Below, in pieces: positions 51,094 to 60,378 of a stretch of 64,000 nt of DNA. This DNA comes from Chlamydiales bacterium (GTDB lineage Bacteria; Chlamydiota; Chlamydiia; Chlamydiales; JAAKFR01): the NCBI GenBank assembly GCA_022601635.1, contig JAJACG010000009.1:1-64000 (forward strand). The letters run 5' to 3'. The translations under genes and the position numbers were made by a program. Positions within the stretch are counted from its first letter, which is position 1. Each line of letters opens with the position of its first letter. The notes below the pieces were generated by a model that was not told the origin of the DNA, ran no database searches, and saw nothing but the letters and a program-made list of their open reading frames with translations.

Positions 51094-51987
51094 TTATTGC
51101 ATCGCTGGCACTTTATATCCGCCAATGAATAAGACCCTAGCCAAGCTGCCAGTTGCCACAACTGCACTCATAACTGCCATTGCGACTGGTGGAATCGGCG
51201 TCTTCAAAAGTTTTTGTGAATCCATAGCAAGCTCTAGAGCCTTCTCACCAAGATTGAGTACATTGTCAGCACTCTCCTTATAATGCTCTTGAGTCAGAGT
51301 ACTAATATTAGCTGCGTTGTCTTTATAATCCCCAGCAATTAGCGTCTGATAACGCTCGCTGCGACGCTTCAGAGCACAGCCATGCTCCACAACAACAGCC
51401 ACATGGTTGACACACATAAAGTAGGGAAAGAAGCTGGCCACCTTCTTGGCGGTAGCATCTAGTTTCGCACCCATCTTACCAGCGAAGCTAATCACACGGC
51501 AGACACCAAATGAAACTCCATACATAGTACCGGCAACAGCGCAAGCAGCGCTTTGAAAGAAGCCGAGTACTCTATGAGTTGTATTACCAGCTGCCACCGT
51601 ATTGAGCTGATACTTAGCTGACTTTGGCCGATCGACAATTGGCTTATTATCCTTACTGAGATGCACCTCATCACTACTTGTTAACAGTTCGAAGGCTGTC
51701 ATGGCAGCTGAGCGCACCTTGGTGATCACTCCACCAAACACATTCATCAACCCAAAGACTGTACGCGCTGACTTGGCAGCATCAGCCACTTTATGAGCAT
51801 TGACCGTCGTCTCGTGGTTATCTCCATTAATCCCCCTCGAAAGCTGGAAGGCTAGATTTGAGTAGGCATAAATTGCCTTAACTACCTTGTCACGACCATT
51901 TGAGCTCTTTGCTGCACTCTCAACAGAGTTGTATACTGTTCCGCAGCCTTTGTAAATTGCCCCCGCATTTCCTAGAGTACACGCCAT
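51094..51987 (-). CDS. Cap1 (CT529)-like inclusion membrane protein candidate
   Basis: This 297-residue protein lies between rplC and fmt, exactly where Chlamydia has CT529/Cap1, a known inclusion membrane protein and T-cell antigen. From memory the patterns agree in order: AKSARTVFGLMNVFGG near 72-87, then FFPYFMCVNHVAVVVEHG near 186-203, then LKTPIPPVAMAVMSAVVA near the C-terminus. Hydrophobic stretches at about 145-165, 185-203 and 265-290 could be membrane segments. No signal peptide is present, as expected for a type III substrate. GGAG lies about 10 nt before the ATG, and a promoter is seen at 52020-52048. Confidence 0.75.
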   Translation of the reverse strand: MACTLGNAGAIYKGCGTVYNSVESAAKSSNGRDKVVKAIYAYSNLAFQLSRGINGDNHETTVNAHKVADAAKSARTVFGLMNVFGGVITKVRSAAMTAFELLTSSDEVHLSKDNKPIVDRPKSAKYQLNTVAAGNTTHRVLGFFQSAACAVAGTMYGVSFGVCRVISFAGKMGAKLDATAKKVASFFPYFMCVNHVAVVVEHGCALKRRSERYQTLIAGDYKDNAANISTLTQEHYKESADNVLNLGEKALELAMDSQKLLKTPIPPVAMAVMSAVVATGSLARVLFIGGYKVPAMQ

Positions 51988-52019
51988 TAAATTAGATCTC
52001 CGTGGTTATTTTCGCCCAA

Positions 52020-52048
52020 AGGATAGCAGAAATTAAATCTAATGTAAA
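52020..52048 (-). promoter_or_regulatory. Promoter of the Cap1-like gene
   Basis: TTTACA (52043-52048), a 17-nt spacer and TATCCT (52020-52025) on the minus strand. Unlike many other units here, a leader of about 25-30 nt with a Shine-Dalgarno (GGAG) follows. Confidence 0.6.
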
Positions 52049-52066
52049 GAAATAAGGAGTTAATAT

Positions 52067-52996
52067 TTAAAATTTTAGACAGTTCGCTGGCGTGCCTTTC
52101 AAAAAGTCATGCGCATTTAGTGCGCGCTTCCCCTCAAGCTGCACCTCAATCAAATTTAGACTTTCCTCTTGGCAGGCTACTATAAGTTCTGTTTTAGAAA
52201 GAACCTCTCCTGGCCGCTGTCCATGTTGCGCCGTACGACGCGCCTTCTTGACCAACATTTTTTTTCGCTTACCATTCACCTCAACCATGCAAAAGGCTCC
52301 AGGCTTGGGTGTTACACCGCGAAATTGGTTATAAACCTCTTTGGCGCTTTTTTCAAAATCAAGCTCACCATCTTCACTCTTCAGCTTCCGAGCGTAGGTT
52401 GGCTCATGGGAATCTTGAGGAATCGGCTTAATCGTCCCATCTTCAATTTCTGGTAGAGTTTCGACAAGAGCCTGGCCGCCAATTTTGGCCATCTGCTCAA
52501 AAAGCTCTCCCGAGGTCATATCCTCCCCAATCGCAATCTTCTTCACTTTGAGCATATCGCCAGCATCAAGCTGAGGGTTCATCGCCATAATCGTGACCCC
52601 TGTCTCCTTTTCCCCTGCCATAATCGCTCTTTGAATGGGCGCTGCTCCTCTATATAGGGGCAAAAGTGAGGCATGAACATTGACACAGCCCTTTGGTGGG
52701 ATCGATAGCACATTTTCCTTTAAAATCTCGGAATAGGCAGCCACCAGAAAGATATCAGCACCAAGCGTCTTCAAAAAATTTGAAAACTCCAAAGAGGAGG
52801 CTTTTAGTGGCTGGTAGACAGGAATATTGGACTCCTCAGCAAAGCGTTTGACCGGCGAAGAGACTTTCTTCGAACTGCGTCCCACCGCTTTGTCTGGATT
52901 GGTTACAACAGCAATCACATCCTGGCCAGCTGCAACCAGCTGCTCCAAGATGCGCTTTGCAATCTCTGGCGTTCCAAAAAAGATGATCTTCATCAT
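52067..52996 (-). CDS. fmt: Methionyl-tRNA formyltransferase
   Basis: This 309-residue enzyme formylates initiator Met-tRNA using 10-formyl-THF. It has IIFFGTPEIAKRIL at the start, CVNVHASLLPLYRGAAPIQ with the catalytic N-x-H, and the ETGVTIMAMNPQLDAGDML loop. The start overlaps lpxA by 4 bp. It is last in the lnt-lpxC-fabZ-lpxA-fmt operon. Confidence 0.98.
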   Translation of the reverse strand: MMKIIFFGTPEIAKRILEQLVAAGQDVIAVVTNPDKAVGRSSKKVSSPVKRFAEESNIPVYQPLKASSLEFSNFLKTLGADIFLVAAYSEILKENVLSIPPKGCVNVHASLLPLYRGAAPIQRAIMAGEKETGVTIMAMNPQLDAGDMLKVKKIAIGEDMTSGELFEQMAKIGGQALVETLPEIEDGTIKPIPQDSHEPTYARKLKSEDGELDFEKSAKEVYNQFRGVTPKPGAFCMVEVNGKRKKMLVKKARRTAQHGQRPGEVLSKTELIVACQEESLNLIEVQLEGKRALNAHDFLKGTPANCLKF

Positions 52997-53868
52997 TCCA
53001 CTTCAACCAGAAGATCTTGAGGCGCATCATCGGCAAAATCCTTCGACTTGCCCTTTGGCTTATTAGAAATGCCCTCATGAATGCCACGTGTTCCAATCAA
53101 ACCGCGCTTTGTCTGACGACAAAACTCGATGAAATGCTCGATCTCTGGACACTTATCAACCTCTGCATCAATCTTGTCCAAAGCCTCACGCAGTGCCATC
53201 TTCGAACGATAGAGTAGGCGATAGGCTTGAAAAAGTGCCCGCCTTGTCTCAAATGAAAAACCGCGACGGCGAAGACCAATGCGGTTAATTCCACCCATAA
53301 TGTAGGGAATTCCCCCGCCGATGGTGTAAGGAGGGACGTCATGCGTCACACGACTCATACCGCCCACCATCGCATGCTTGCCAATGCGCACATATTGATG
53401 GATCGGCGTCATCCCACCAATCGTCACATTGTCCTCAACAATCACATGACCGGCCAAAAGCGAGTTGTTGCTCATCACAACATTGTTGCCAACCTCGCAG
53501 TGGTGCGCCACATGGCAGTAGGCCATGATCAAACAGCTATCACCAACCACAACTGAGCTGCCCTCATGCGTCGAACTGTTGATCGTCGCACATTCGCGAA
53601 TATGGCAGTTCTTCCCAATGCGCACGAAAGTCTTCTCACCACGAAATTTTAGATCCTGCGTTCTTGTGCCAACTACCGCCTGCGGCCAAATCGTTGTCCC
53701 ATCCCCAATTGTCGTAAAACCATCGACATAGGCATGCGACTTAATCGTCACATTATCTCCTAAAACCACATTCTTACGCACAACCGCAAAGGGCTCAATT
53801 GTCACATTTTTTCCGATTGTAGCCCCTTCTTCAACAAAAGCTTGCGGGTGAATTTTGCCTTTATCCAT
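52993..53868 (-). CDS. lpxA: UDP-N-acetylglucosamine acyltransferase
   Basis: The ATG at 53868 overlaps the fabZ stop by 8 bp and gives the normal LpxA start MDKGKIHPQAFVEEGA (291 residues). Left-handed beta-helix hexapeptide repeats fill residues 5-190, and the catalytic His lies in the MAYCHVAHHCEVG stretch. It adds the first acyl chain of lipid A. The C-terminal tail is about 25 residues longer than in E. coli. Confidence 0.96.
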   Translation of the reverse strand: MDKGKIHPQAFVEEGATIGKNVTIEPFAVVRKNVVLGDNVTIKSHAYVDGFTTIGDGTTIWPQAVVGTRTQDLKFRGEKTFVRIGKNCHIRECATINSSTHEGSSVVVGDSCLIMAYCHVAHHCEVGNNVVMSNNSLLAGHVIVEDNVTIGGMTPIHQYVRIGKHAMVGGMSRVTHDVPPYTIGGGIPYIMGGINRIGLRRRGFSFETRRALFQAYRLLYRSKMALREALDKIDAEVDKCPEIEHFIEFCRQTKRGLIGTRGIHEGISNKPKGKSKDFADDAPQDLLVEVE

Positions 53869-54319
53869 TCTCAAAAAATTCCTTTCTGTTGACCAAAGCG
53901 TAGCCGATTTCTGCTTCTGCTGCAACCTTTGATCCAACAGATGCGCGTGCCATCACGCGTCCCCCCTTTGCACTGAAGACCTTACCTTCGCAATATAGGT
54001 GCAAAGTATCCCCTGGATAGACCGCATTACGGAATTTCACCTTATTGATCGTCAAAAAGAGCGCTATCTTGTCAGTAAAGCCCTTTTCATAAACCAAAAT
54101 GCCGCCCGTTTGTGCCAAAGCTTCAAGCATCAACACACCAGGAAGAATGGGCCTGTCAGGGAAGTGTCCTGTAAAACAGGGCTCATTGGCCGTCACATTT
54201 TTAAGCCCTAAGATCGACGGCTTCTCATGGTCGATCTCTAAAATCTTATCGACAAGCAAAAAGGGATAGCGATGCGGCAGCATCTTCATAATCTCTTTGC
54301 TTCCATATATTTCCTTCAT
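53861..54319 (-). CDS. fabZ: 3-hydroxyacyl-ACP dehydratase
   Basis: This 152-residue hot-dog-fold enzyme of fatty acid elongation has HRYPFLLVDKILEID with the catalytic His in the following TGHFPDRPILPGVLMLEA. The start overlaps lpxC by 4 bp. Its place between lpxC and lpxA balances phospholipid and lipid A synthesis. Confidence 0.97.
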   Translation of the reverse strand: MKEIYGSKEIMKMLPHRYPFLLVDKILEIDHEKPSILGLKNVTANEPCFTGHFPDRPILPGVLMLEALAQTGGILVYEKGFTDKIALFLTINKVKFRNAVYPGDTLHLYCEGKVFSAKGGRVMARASVGSKVAAEAEIGYALVNRKEFFENG

Positions 54320-55170
54320 CCTACCTTCTCACATATTGCATCCATCAAAAGGCGTCCCATCTGCACATTGGTCTCATGGCCACTGCAAATGGCCACAATA
54401 TGCGCTGTAAAGGGGAAGCCGACCAGCATCAAGTCACCCACAACATCGAGTATCTTGTGCCTAACCATTTCATCAGCAAAGCGTAATCCCTCTTTGCTGA
54501 TCACAACATCATCTTTGATTACAACAGCATTTTCTAAGCTGCCACCACGAATAAGTCCCCGCTCCATCAAGAAGGAGATCTCCTCATAGAGAGCAAAAGT
54601 GCGACAAGGTGCCAACTCCTTCTCAAAACTTTGCGCATTAACATCAAGCGTGTGATACTGGCATTTGATGATGGGAACTTGAGGATAGTGCAGCGTGTAG
54701 CTGATCTTAAATGTATCGCAAGGGAGCGCCACAATGTGCGTTCTGCCCTTTGTCAAATGAATCGCTGTTTCTAGGGGCAAAATCTGCACCAACTCATCTA
54801 GCTCTTCAATGCCAGCCTCTTTGATCATTGCTAAAAATGGCAAAGAGCTGCCATCACCAACAGGTGGCTCCATATCAGAGACTTCGATAACCAAATTGTC
54901 GATACCGCAGGCGTGTAGTGGGGCTAAAACATGCTCCACAGTGTGCACTTGGCAGTCACCAATACCGATGGTTGTGCTGCGATCTGTCTGCTGTACATAC
55001 TCGAGATTGGCAGGAATTGTGGGGTGACCGGGAAGATCAGTCCGTTTGAAGCAAATACCAGAATTTGCGGGAGCGGGAACAAAGCGCATGGAGACCTTTT
55101 TACCTTTGTGAATCCCGATGCCCGAATAGCTGACGGGGCGCTTCAAAGTTCTTTGAGATCTCTTTTCCAT
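54316..55170 (-). CDS. lpxC: UDP-3-O-acyl-N-acetylglucosamine deacetylase
   Basis: This 284-residue zinc enzyme is the committed step of lipid A synthesis. It has SYSGIGIHKGKKVSMRF at the start, TVEHVLAPLHACGID with the first zinc His, and the second zinc site in DEMVRHKILDVVGDL. It overlaps lnt by 28 bp. Confidence 0.97.
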   Translation of the reverse strand: MEKRSQRTLKRPVSYSGIGIHKGKKVSMRFVPAPANSGICFKRTDLPGHPTIPANLEYVQQTDRSTTIGIGDCQVHTVEHVLAPLHACGIDNLVIEVSDMEPPVGDGSSLPFLAMIKEAGIEELDELVQILPLETAIHLTKGRTHIVALPCDTFKISYTLHYPQVPIIKCQYHTLDVNAQSFEKELAPCRTFALYEEISFLMERGLIRGGSLENAVVIKDDVVISKEGLRFADEMVRHKILDVVGDLMLVGFPFTAHIVAICSGHETNVQMGRLLMDAICEKVG

Positions 55171-56723
55171 AGTCGTGAAACTCTAGTGAAGATTTGCTTT
55201 TTTGGCAAGGCGAGGAGTGCAAATGCTACAATTAACCAATTTCCAGTCAAACTGTAGAGCGTGCGGTAGTGTTTGGTCGGGACATCAACCTTCAAAACTG
55301 CAGAAGGCGCAGCTACTTTGGATGTTTCATAAGGCAACTTAGCAATCTCGCGTCCGCAGCAATCGAGCGCACATGTGACACCTGTATTACCTACTCGCAG
55401 CTGTGGTACTCCCTGCTCCACACTGCGTAGCCTGGCGTGGTAGTAGTGGAAAATAGGCAGCCGACTATTGGGAAACCAGCCATCATTGCTGATATTGACA
55501 TGCATAGTCGCTCCATTTCGCCTGCTCTTTATCATCAATGCGCCGTTGAGCTCCTCATAGCAGACACTCATTCCATAGCGTCCACCTAACACCGTAGCCT
55601 CCCTACCAGGTTCAAAATCAGAAATGTAATCGAGATTACCAACCGAGTAGGCCTTCATAGCAATCTGTCGCAATAGGGGCAGATTCAGCAGCCCTCGCAT
55701 CGGCATATACTCTCCAAAAGGAACAAGTTGCTGCTTCGCATAGGCCTGCACCTGATCCTTGCCACTTTGAAAGAGACAGGCAGCATTATACCGCCCCCAG
55801 TTAAGCCCGATCAAAACATCCGCATTAAAGGTGTTAGCTATAGTTTTTGTGAAATAGCTGTTAGAAATAAATGGCTCCTGCGACTGCGGTAATTTAGCTT
55901 CTGTGAGATAGAAATTCAAAATGTGGTCAGCAAAAGCGCGCTCAAAGTAGAGCTTTTGGCTATCTCCTGAAATCGCAGCCTCAGGAAATACGATCAAATC
56001 GACTGCTTCACCCTGATAAGGGGCAAGCAATTCAAGCATATGGCGCAGCTGATTGGCTGGCCCCATTCCCACTCCACCTCCTGCAAGACCATAATACTCA
56101 TCAGGCGATACTGCTGACTGAACCAAAAGAGCTGTGATGCTCTTCTCATCTTGCGAACCGTGGTAGAGCAGATGGCCTCCCCCATATAGAAAGGGAAGCG
56201 CAATAGCAAAAATTGAGGGCCATTTCTTTCCACGAAGAACAAGCAAATTTGTGGCAATCACCCAAAATGATAACCCAAGCGCTCCACATAGGGAAGCGCA
56301 TTGAAGCCCCCAGACAGTGGAGGTAAGTGCTAATCCTACAGGATCAAAAGCGTAGCCAGAGAAGACAAAGAGAAGACAGAGCCATTCCATCAAAACCCAG
56401 CTGCCTGCTAGAGCGAAAATTCTACGTGATCTGGCAACAAAGAGTGTGAGTAAGCCAAACTGCGCACCCTTCACAGAGATCAAAACCACATAGCCTAACC
56501 ATAAAATGGGCCCAATAAAGGCTGTCGAGACATACCAATTCATATGGCACGCTTGGACGCCGGCAAACCAGATCCAAGATGAAAGAAATTGTTGCCTTTG
56601 ACCCTTCCAATAGCGATTGCCCTTCCAAAAAAGAGCATAACCAATACTTGAAGTGAGCAAGCAGCAGATCAAACTCCAATCTGGTTGGGCAAATCCAACG
56701 ATAACAAAAGAGCAGAGAATCAA
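55143..56723 (-). CDS. lnt: Apolipoprotein N-acyltransferase
   Basis: This inner-membrane enzyme adds the third acyl chain to lipoproteins, including the several predicted here. N-terminal helices are followed by a nitrilase-type domain with catalytic Glu in IVFPEAAISGD, Lys in QVQAYAKQQLVPFGEYMP, and Cys in GMSVCYEELNG. The true start is unsure. The frame is open to a TTG at 56891, but the fmu promoter and start codon lie at 56732-56773 on the other strand, so a TTG at 56723 before the first helix is chosen (526 residues). Confidence 0.92.
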   Translation of the reverse strand: MILCSFVIVGFAQPDWSLICCLLTSSIGYALFWKGNRYWKGQRQQFLSSWIWFAGVQACHMNWYVSTAFIGPILWLGYVVLISVKGAQFGLLTLFVARSRRIFALAGSWVLMEWLCLLFVFSGYAFDPVGLALTSTVWGLQCASLCGALGLSFWVIATNLLVLRGKKWPSIFAIALPFLYGGGHLLYHGSQDEKSITALLVQSAVSPDEYYGLAGGGVGMGPANQLRHMLELLAPYQGEAVDLIVFPEAAISGDSQKLYFERAFADHILNFYLTEAKLPQSQEPFISNSYFTKTIANTFNADVLIGLNWGRYNAACLFQSGKDQVQAYAKQQLVPFGEYMPMRGLLNLPLLRQIAMKAYSVGNLDYISDFEPGREATVLGGRYGMSVCYEELNGALMIKSRRNGATMHVNISNDGWFPNSRLPIFHYYHARLRSVEQGVPQLRVGNTGVTCALDCCGREIAKLPYETSKVAAPSAVLKVDVPTKHYRTLYSLTGNWLIVAFALLALPKKQIFTRVSRLWKRDLKEL

Positions 56724-56731
56724 AGAGATAC

Positions 56732-56761
56732 TTGACTTGAAGGAAGGGGTTATGCTATCCT
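56732..56761 (+). promoter_or_regulatory. fmu promoter, near-leaderless
   Basis: TTGACT (56732-56737), an 18-nt spacer and TATCCT (56756-56761) end 9 nt before the ATG at 56771. No Shine-Dalgarno is present. Confidence 0.6.
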
Positions 56762-56770
56762 CTTGCCCAT

Positions 56771-57886
56771 ATGGCGCTGCCTTTTCCAGAATACCACCTG
56801 TTTCAACTATTACGAAGGTTTGATAATCAACATCTTCCCTTAGACCTCTTTTTAAGTCACTATTTTCGCTCCAATAAAGCGATTGGGTCAAAAGATCGCC
56901 GTTTTATCGCCTCTGCAGTCTATGATATGGTCAAGTGGAAGTCTCTTTTGGACCATCTAGCTGAGGGCCACCCTACATGGGAAAAGCGCTACAACCTCTA
57001 CAAAAATCTGCAGCCAGCCAGCTACCTCAATGTGAATACGATCCCTCTTCATGTACGACTCTCTTTTCCAAAGGATTTTGTTGATATGCTCCGTGCCGAA
57101 TATGGGGAGAAAGAGACGATTCGGATTAGCCAGGCGAGCAACTGCGAGGCGCCCATTGCGGTGCGCGTCAACCCTACCAAGATTTCTCGAGAGGAGCTGA
57201 TGCAAAGATGGGAAGCATGGAATCCTGTTGAAGGGCAGCATCATCACACAATTATTTTAAGAAAGAGACAGCCGCTTGTTGCCACTCCCGAGTTTAGAGA
57301 GGGCATGTTTGAAATCCAAGATGAGGCAAGCCAGATGGTGGGCGATCTTGTTGATGCCAAACCAGGCGACCACATTCTCGATTTTTGCGCCGGAGCTGGA
57401 GGCAAAACATTGGCTTTTGCCTATAAGACCAAGGGGCGTGGCCAGATCTATTTGCATGATATTCGCCCCATAATTTTGGAAAATGCGAAGAAACGATTGA
57501 AGCGTGCCGGTGTACAAAATGCGCAGATGACCATCGAAACAAATAGGCTCCCGAAGCGCATGGATTGGATTTTGGTAGATGCTCCCTGTTCTGGAACAGG
57601 CACATATCGGCGAAACCCCGACCAGAAATGGAAGTTCAAGAAAGAGATGGTGGAGGAGCTAGTTGAAAAGCAGCGCGCCATTTTTGCCACCGCTCTGAAT
57701 TTTCTAAAGCCTGGTGGCAAAATAATCTATGCCACCTGCTCTCTTTTGAAACAGGAAAATGAGCAGCAGATGGAATACTTCATGAAAAAACACAATCTGC
57801 AGCTTGTAGGGAAGCCCTTCAATAGCGGCTTGGCCTATGGTGGCCCCGACGCCCTTTTTGCAGCCACCTTTGAGCAAAAGGGCTAG
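56771..57886 (+). CDS. fmu: RsmB/Fmu-type RNA (cytosine-5) methyltransferase
   Basis: This 371-residue protein has an N-terminal NusB-like/RsmB linker region and a SAM methyltransferase domain. FEIQDEASQMVGDLVDAKPG and ILDFCAGAGGKTL (near 202-214) are present, with the catalytic Cys motifs in VDAPCSGTGTYRRNPD and ATCSLLKQENE. It probably methylates rRNA, with the exact site unknown. It overlaps the next opposing gene by 4 bp. Equivalent to CT553 (memory). Confidence 0.93.
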   Translation: MALPFPEYHLFQLLRRFDNQHLPLDLFLSHYFRSNKAIGSKDRRFIASAVYDMVKWKSLLDHLAEGHPTWEKRYNLYKNLQPASYLNVNTIPLHVRLSFPKDFVDMLRAEYGEKETIRISQASNCEAPIAVRVNPTKISREELMQRWEAWNPVEGQHHHTIILRKRQPLVATPEFREGMFEIQDEASQMVGDLVDAKPGDHILDFCAGAGGKTLAFAYKTKGRGQIYLHDIRPIILENAKKRLKRAGVQNAQMTIETNRLPKRMDWILVDAPCSGTGTYRRNPDQKWKFKKEMVEELVEKQRAIFATALNFLKPGGKIIYATCSLLKQENEQQMEYFMKKHNLQLVGKPFNSGLAYGGPDALFAATFEQKG

Positions 57887-58626
57887 TTTTTCTTCTTTAA
57901 ACAGGTGACCGTATAGAGAGTAGGATCTATTTTCTCAGGTTCTCTTCCATAAAGTTCTGTGAGAACGGAACATGAAAGCTCCCAATAGACTGGCTGGTGA
58001 GCCATAGGATCCTCGCATGGATCGACGCGAAAATAGCAGCTACTATAGCCTGGCTTTTTTGACTCCCACCTTCTCCCTTCTACTTGGAAAAGTCTATGGC
58101 AAAAGGTCATAGCAAAATGGCTCATTACCCGACTCTCCCTTGGCTCCATAAAACAGGGCATCAATGTTGCCAGCCACATTTCATTTGCCTGCTTCTGTAA
58201 GAAGAAGGGGGCACCGCGATAGCAATCTTTCGCTGAGTGCGCCTTCCAAACTTTTGCAGATCGCCTTTCTGTCGGAGCAATAGCGTGGTAGCGCATAAGT
58301 TCACTATCAATCAAACGACTCTCACCTGGAATAAAGGGCGCAGGCAGGCGAGTCACTTCAAACTGGCGCTCAGCCAAGAAGGCTGGCTCATTAATTCCCT
58401 CATCCTCAGTTGGCCGACGTCTCAACTTAAAAATCGATCCTGCATATTCTAGAAGCTCCGAATACTGCTGTTGATTATCTTTTTCTGAAAAGATGATGCC
58501 ATGCAAAACCCGACACTCACCTTCCGGTAAGATCGTCTTTTGAAATAGCTGCAATAGAGGATCACGCCCAAGTCGCTCTTCTAGTAGGGGTTCTTGAAAT
58601 ATAGATGCAATAACTGCTGATGCCAT
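57883..58626 (-). CDS. Conserved chlamydial hypothetical protein (CT552 position)
   Basis: This 247-residue protein has no domain I recognise, no signal peptide and no membrane segment. Notable stretches are a Trp/Cys/His-rich centre (MWLATLMPCFMEPRES, then SHFAMTFCHRLF) and YSSCYFRVDPCEDP. It lies between fmu and dacF as CT552 does in C. trachomatis. The function is unknown. Confidence 0.75.
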   Translation of the reverse strand: MASAVIASIFQEPLLEERLGRDPLLQLFQKTILPEGECRVLHGIIFSEKDNQQQYSELLEYAGSIFKLRRRPTEDEGINEPAFLAERQFEVTRLPAPFIPGESRLIDSELMRYHAIAPTERRSAKVWKAHSAKDCYRGAPFFLQKQANEMWLATLMPCFMEPRESRVMSHFAMTFCHRLFQVEGRRWESKKPGYSSCYFRVDPCEDPMAHQPVYWELSCSVLTELYGREPEKIDPTLYTVTCLKKKN

Positions 58627-58658
58627 ACAAAAAGAGTACCACTATTTTAAAGATAAGA

Positions 58659-59897
58659 TCAACGCTTTCTCAAAAAAAGTAGTAACGCCAAAGGGAAGAG
58701 GAGCAAGACCAAAAAGATGCGCTTTTGTGCAAAGAGACGGTACCACACTGTTGGCTTCAATTCATTAAATGCAAAAAGAGGCACCCGTTTCAAGGAATGC
58801 CCCTTCATGTTCACTATCTCCAAGCTGCCCACCTCCTCTCCTGAAACTATGGGGAGCGTTGGCAACTTCCAGTGAACCAGCAGACGACAGCCCTCATCTT
58901 CAGAGGGGAAGTAGTCATAGCTCAATGGCTCAGGCAGGTAGCTGCGCAATTTTTTCCTTGTGCCAGGAATACTTTTGACAAACTCCTGACAGCCAGATGG
59001 AAGCAGCGTTCTGCGCATCTTCTGCTCAGAAAAAGCGGCATCAAACGCCGTATGGGCATCAGTATAAAGATCCCCCGCGCTGCTATAGCCCATAAAGACA
59101 CCGATAACTGTACGGTCACTATCCTTTGCGACTGCAACCAAATTCTTCCCAGCTGCCTGTGTAGTCCCCGTCTTCATCCCAAATGCCTGAGGATAGAAAT
59201 AGCTCCCATTTCTCAGTAGGTGGTTGGTCTGTAAAAAGTAACGCTGATACTCAAGATTTGTCTCCGGACAGGTATATTTAGATTTGCCCATCACCTCACA
59301 AAAAAAGGGCTCTTTGAGCGCCTCTTTCGCCATGATCGCTAAATCATGCGCAGTCGTTAGATGATCTGGATGGGTCAAACCGTGTGGATTATTGAATGTG
59401 GTGTTGCTGCAGCCAATTTGCCTCAAATAGAGGTTCAAATTTTCCATAAATGTGGGAACCGTACCCCCAAGAGCTATAGCAACTACATTACAAGCATCAT
59501 TTGCCGAAGCGAGCAAGATGGCATGCATCAGATCAAAAAGAGGCATCTCCTCCCCCCTCTTTAACCCGATATGAGTCCCATCAGTCTCCAACCAGTGCGA
59601 TGGACTGCGATACTTGGACTGCACCTTGGCTGTCGGGGTGATACTGCGAATTGCCTCTCGCTGCGTGACAAAGGTGCGATTGAGGTCATGTCCAGCAAGC
59701 TTTAATACGTAAAGAGCTGTAGCTATTTTAGTTGTGCTTGCAGGATGCGCTCTTTCATCTCCATTTTTCTCAAAAAGAAGGGCTCCAGACTCCGCATTCA
59801 TTAAATAGACACGCTTTCCGGATGGTTTAAGATCCAGAGGTTGAGCAACTAATGTTGAAAAAAGCAGGAGGAGAATCAACAGCATGGGCAATATCAT
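58659..59897 (-). CDS. dacF: D-alanyl-D-alanine carboxypeptidase (PBP5/6 type)
   Basis: This 412-residue penicillin-binding protein has a signal peptide and all three active-site motifs: STTK in HPASTTKIATALY (near 54-57), SAN in LLASANDACN and KTG in GMKTGTTQAAGKN. A C-terminal membrane anchor and basic end (LFLRKR) follow. It trims pentapeptides of the transient septal peptidoglycan of Chlamydiae. It is divergent from the next gene. Confidence 0.95.
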   Translation of the reverse strand: MILPMLLILLLLFSTLVAQPLDLKPSGKRVYLMNAESGALLFEKNGDERAHPASTTKIATALYVLKLAGHDLNRTFVTQREAIRSITPTAKVQSKYRSPSHWLETDGTHIGLKRGEEMPLFDLMHAILLASANDACNVVAIALGGTVPTFMENLNLYLRQIGCSNTTFNNPHGLTHPDHLTTAHDLAIMAKEALKEPFFCEVMGKSKYTCPETNLEYQRYFLQTNHLLRNGSYFYPQAFGMKTGTTQAAGKNLVAVAKDSDRTVIGVFMGYSSAGDLYTDAHTAFDAAFSEQKMRRTLLPSGCQEFVKSIPGTRKKLRSYLPEPLSYDYFPSEDEGCRLLVHWKLPTLPIVSGEEVGSLEIVNMKGHSLKRVPLFAFNELKPTVWYRLFAQKRIFLVLLLFPLALLLFLRKR

Positions 59898-59907
59898 ACC
59901 ATTTCAT

Positions 59908-59937
59908 TTGACAGATGGCAATTTGAAGCAGTAAAAT
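59908..59937 (+). promoter_or_regulatory. Promoter of the 59959 gene
   Basis: TTGACA (59908-59913), an 18-nt spacer and TAAAAT (59932-59937), followed by a short leader with GGAGGT 9 nt before the GTG. This is a conventional arrangement. Confidence 0.65.
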
Positions 59938-59958
59938 AGACTACGGAGGTAGGAAAAA

Positions 59959-60378
59959 GTGGATAGCCCGCAAGAGATAGAAGAAGCGTTTGAGAAGTTC
60001 ATGGGCAATTTGAAGGAGTTCGCTCCTGATGGGATTGTCAATGTGGACTTGCAGTTGATGCAGGAGCTTGATCTTTTACATTCGGAAGAGATTCCAGAGG
60101 AAGAGGATGCGCATCTATCACACAGTTTCTATGTGGTAGAGTCGCATGAGAAATTGACTCTTTTCAACGACCACTTTGTCGTTTGGATTGTGCCACAGCT
60201 TGTTGATGACATTGCCACAACCTACACTTTGATTGCTCTGAATGAAGAGGAGAAAAACCGTCTCGAGATGGTTTTTGCGACAAGTGGAGTCTACAATCAC
60301 TCCAGTTTGGTTTTGCGTATCTTAGAAAAATTCCTCGACCAAATTGATGAAAACGAAAAAGAGATCCACAACTTATAG
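59959..60378 (+). CDS. Conserved chlamydial hypothetical protein (CT550 position)
   Basis: This 139-residue acidic protein starts at a GTG with a strong Shine-Dalgarno (GGAGGTAGG). It is soluble, with a mixed alpha/beta middle (SFYVVESHEKLTLFNDHFV, then VVWIVPQLVDD) and a C-terminal Glu/Asp-rich helix. No known domain is recognised. It overlaps the opposing rsbW-like gene by 6 bp. Position equals CT550, next to rsbW and dacF. Confidence 0.75.
   Translation: MDSPQEIEEAFEKFMGNLKEFAPDGIVNVDLQLMQELDLLHSEEIPEEEDAHLSHSFYVVESHEKLTLFNDHFVVWIVPQLVDDIATTYTLIALNEEEKNRLEMVFATSGVYNHSSLVLRILEKFLDQIDENEKEIHNL

Noticed and set aside
53868-53937. LpxA starting at the upstream in-frame codon 53937
   Set aside because: It would read 23 residues back into fabZ, and the ATG at 53868 gives the usual LpxA N-terminus.
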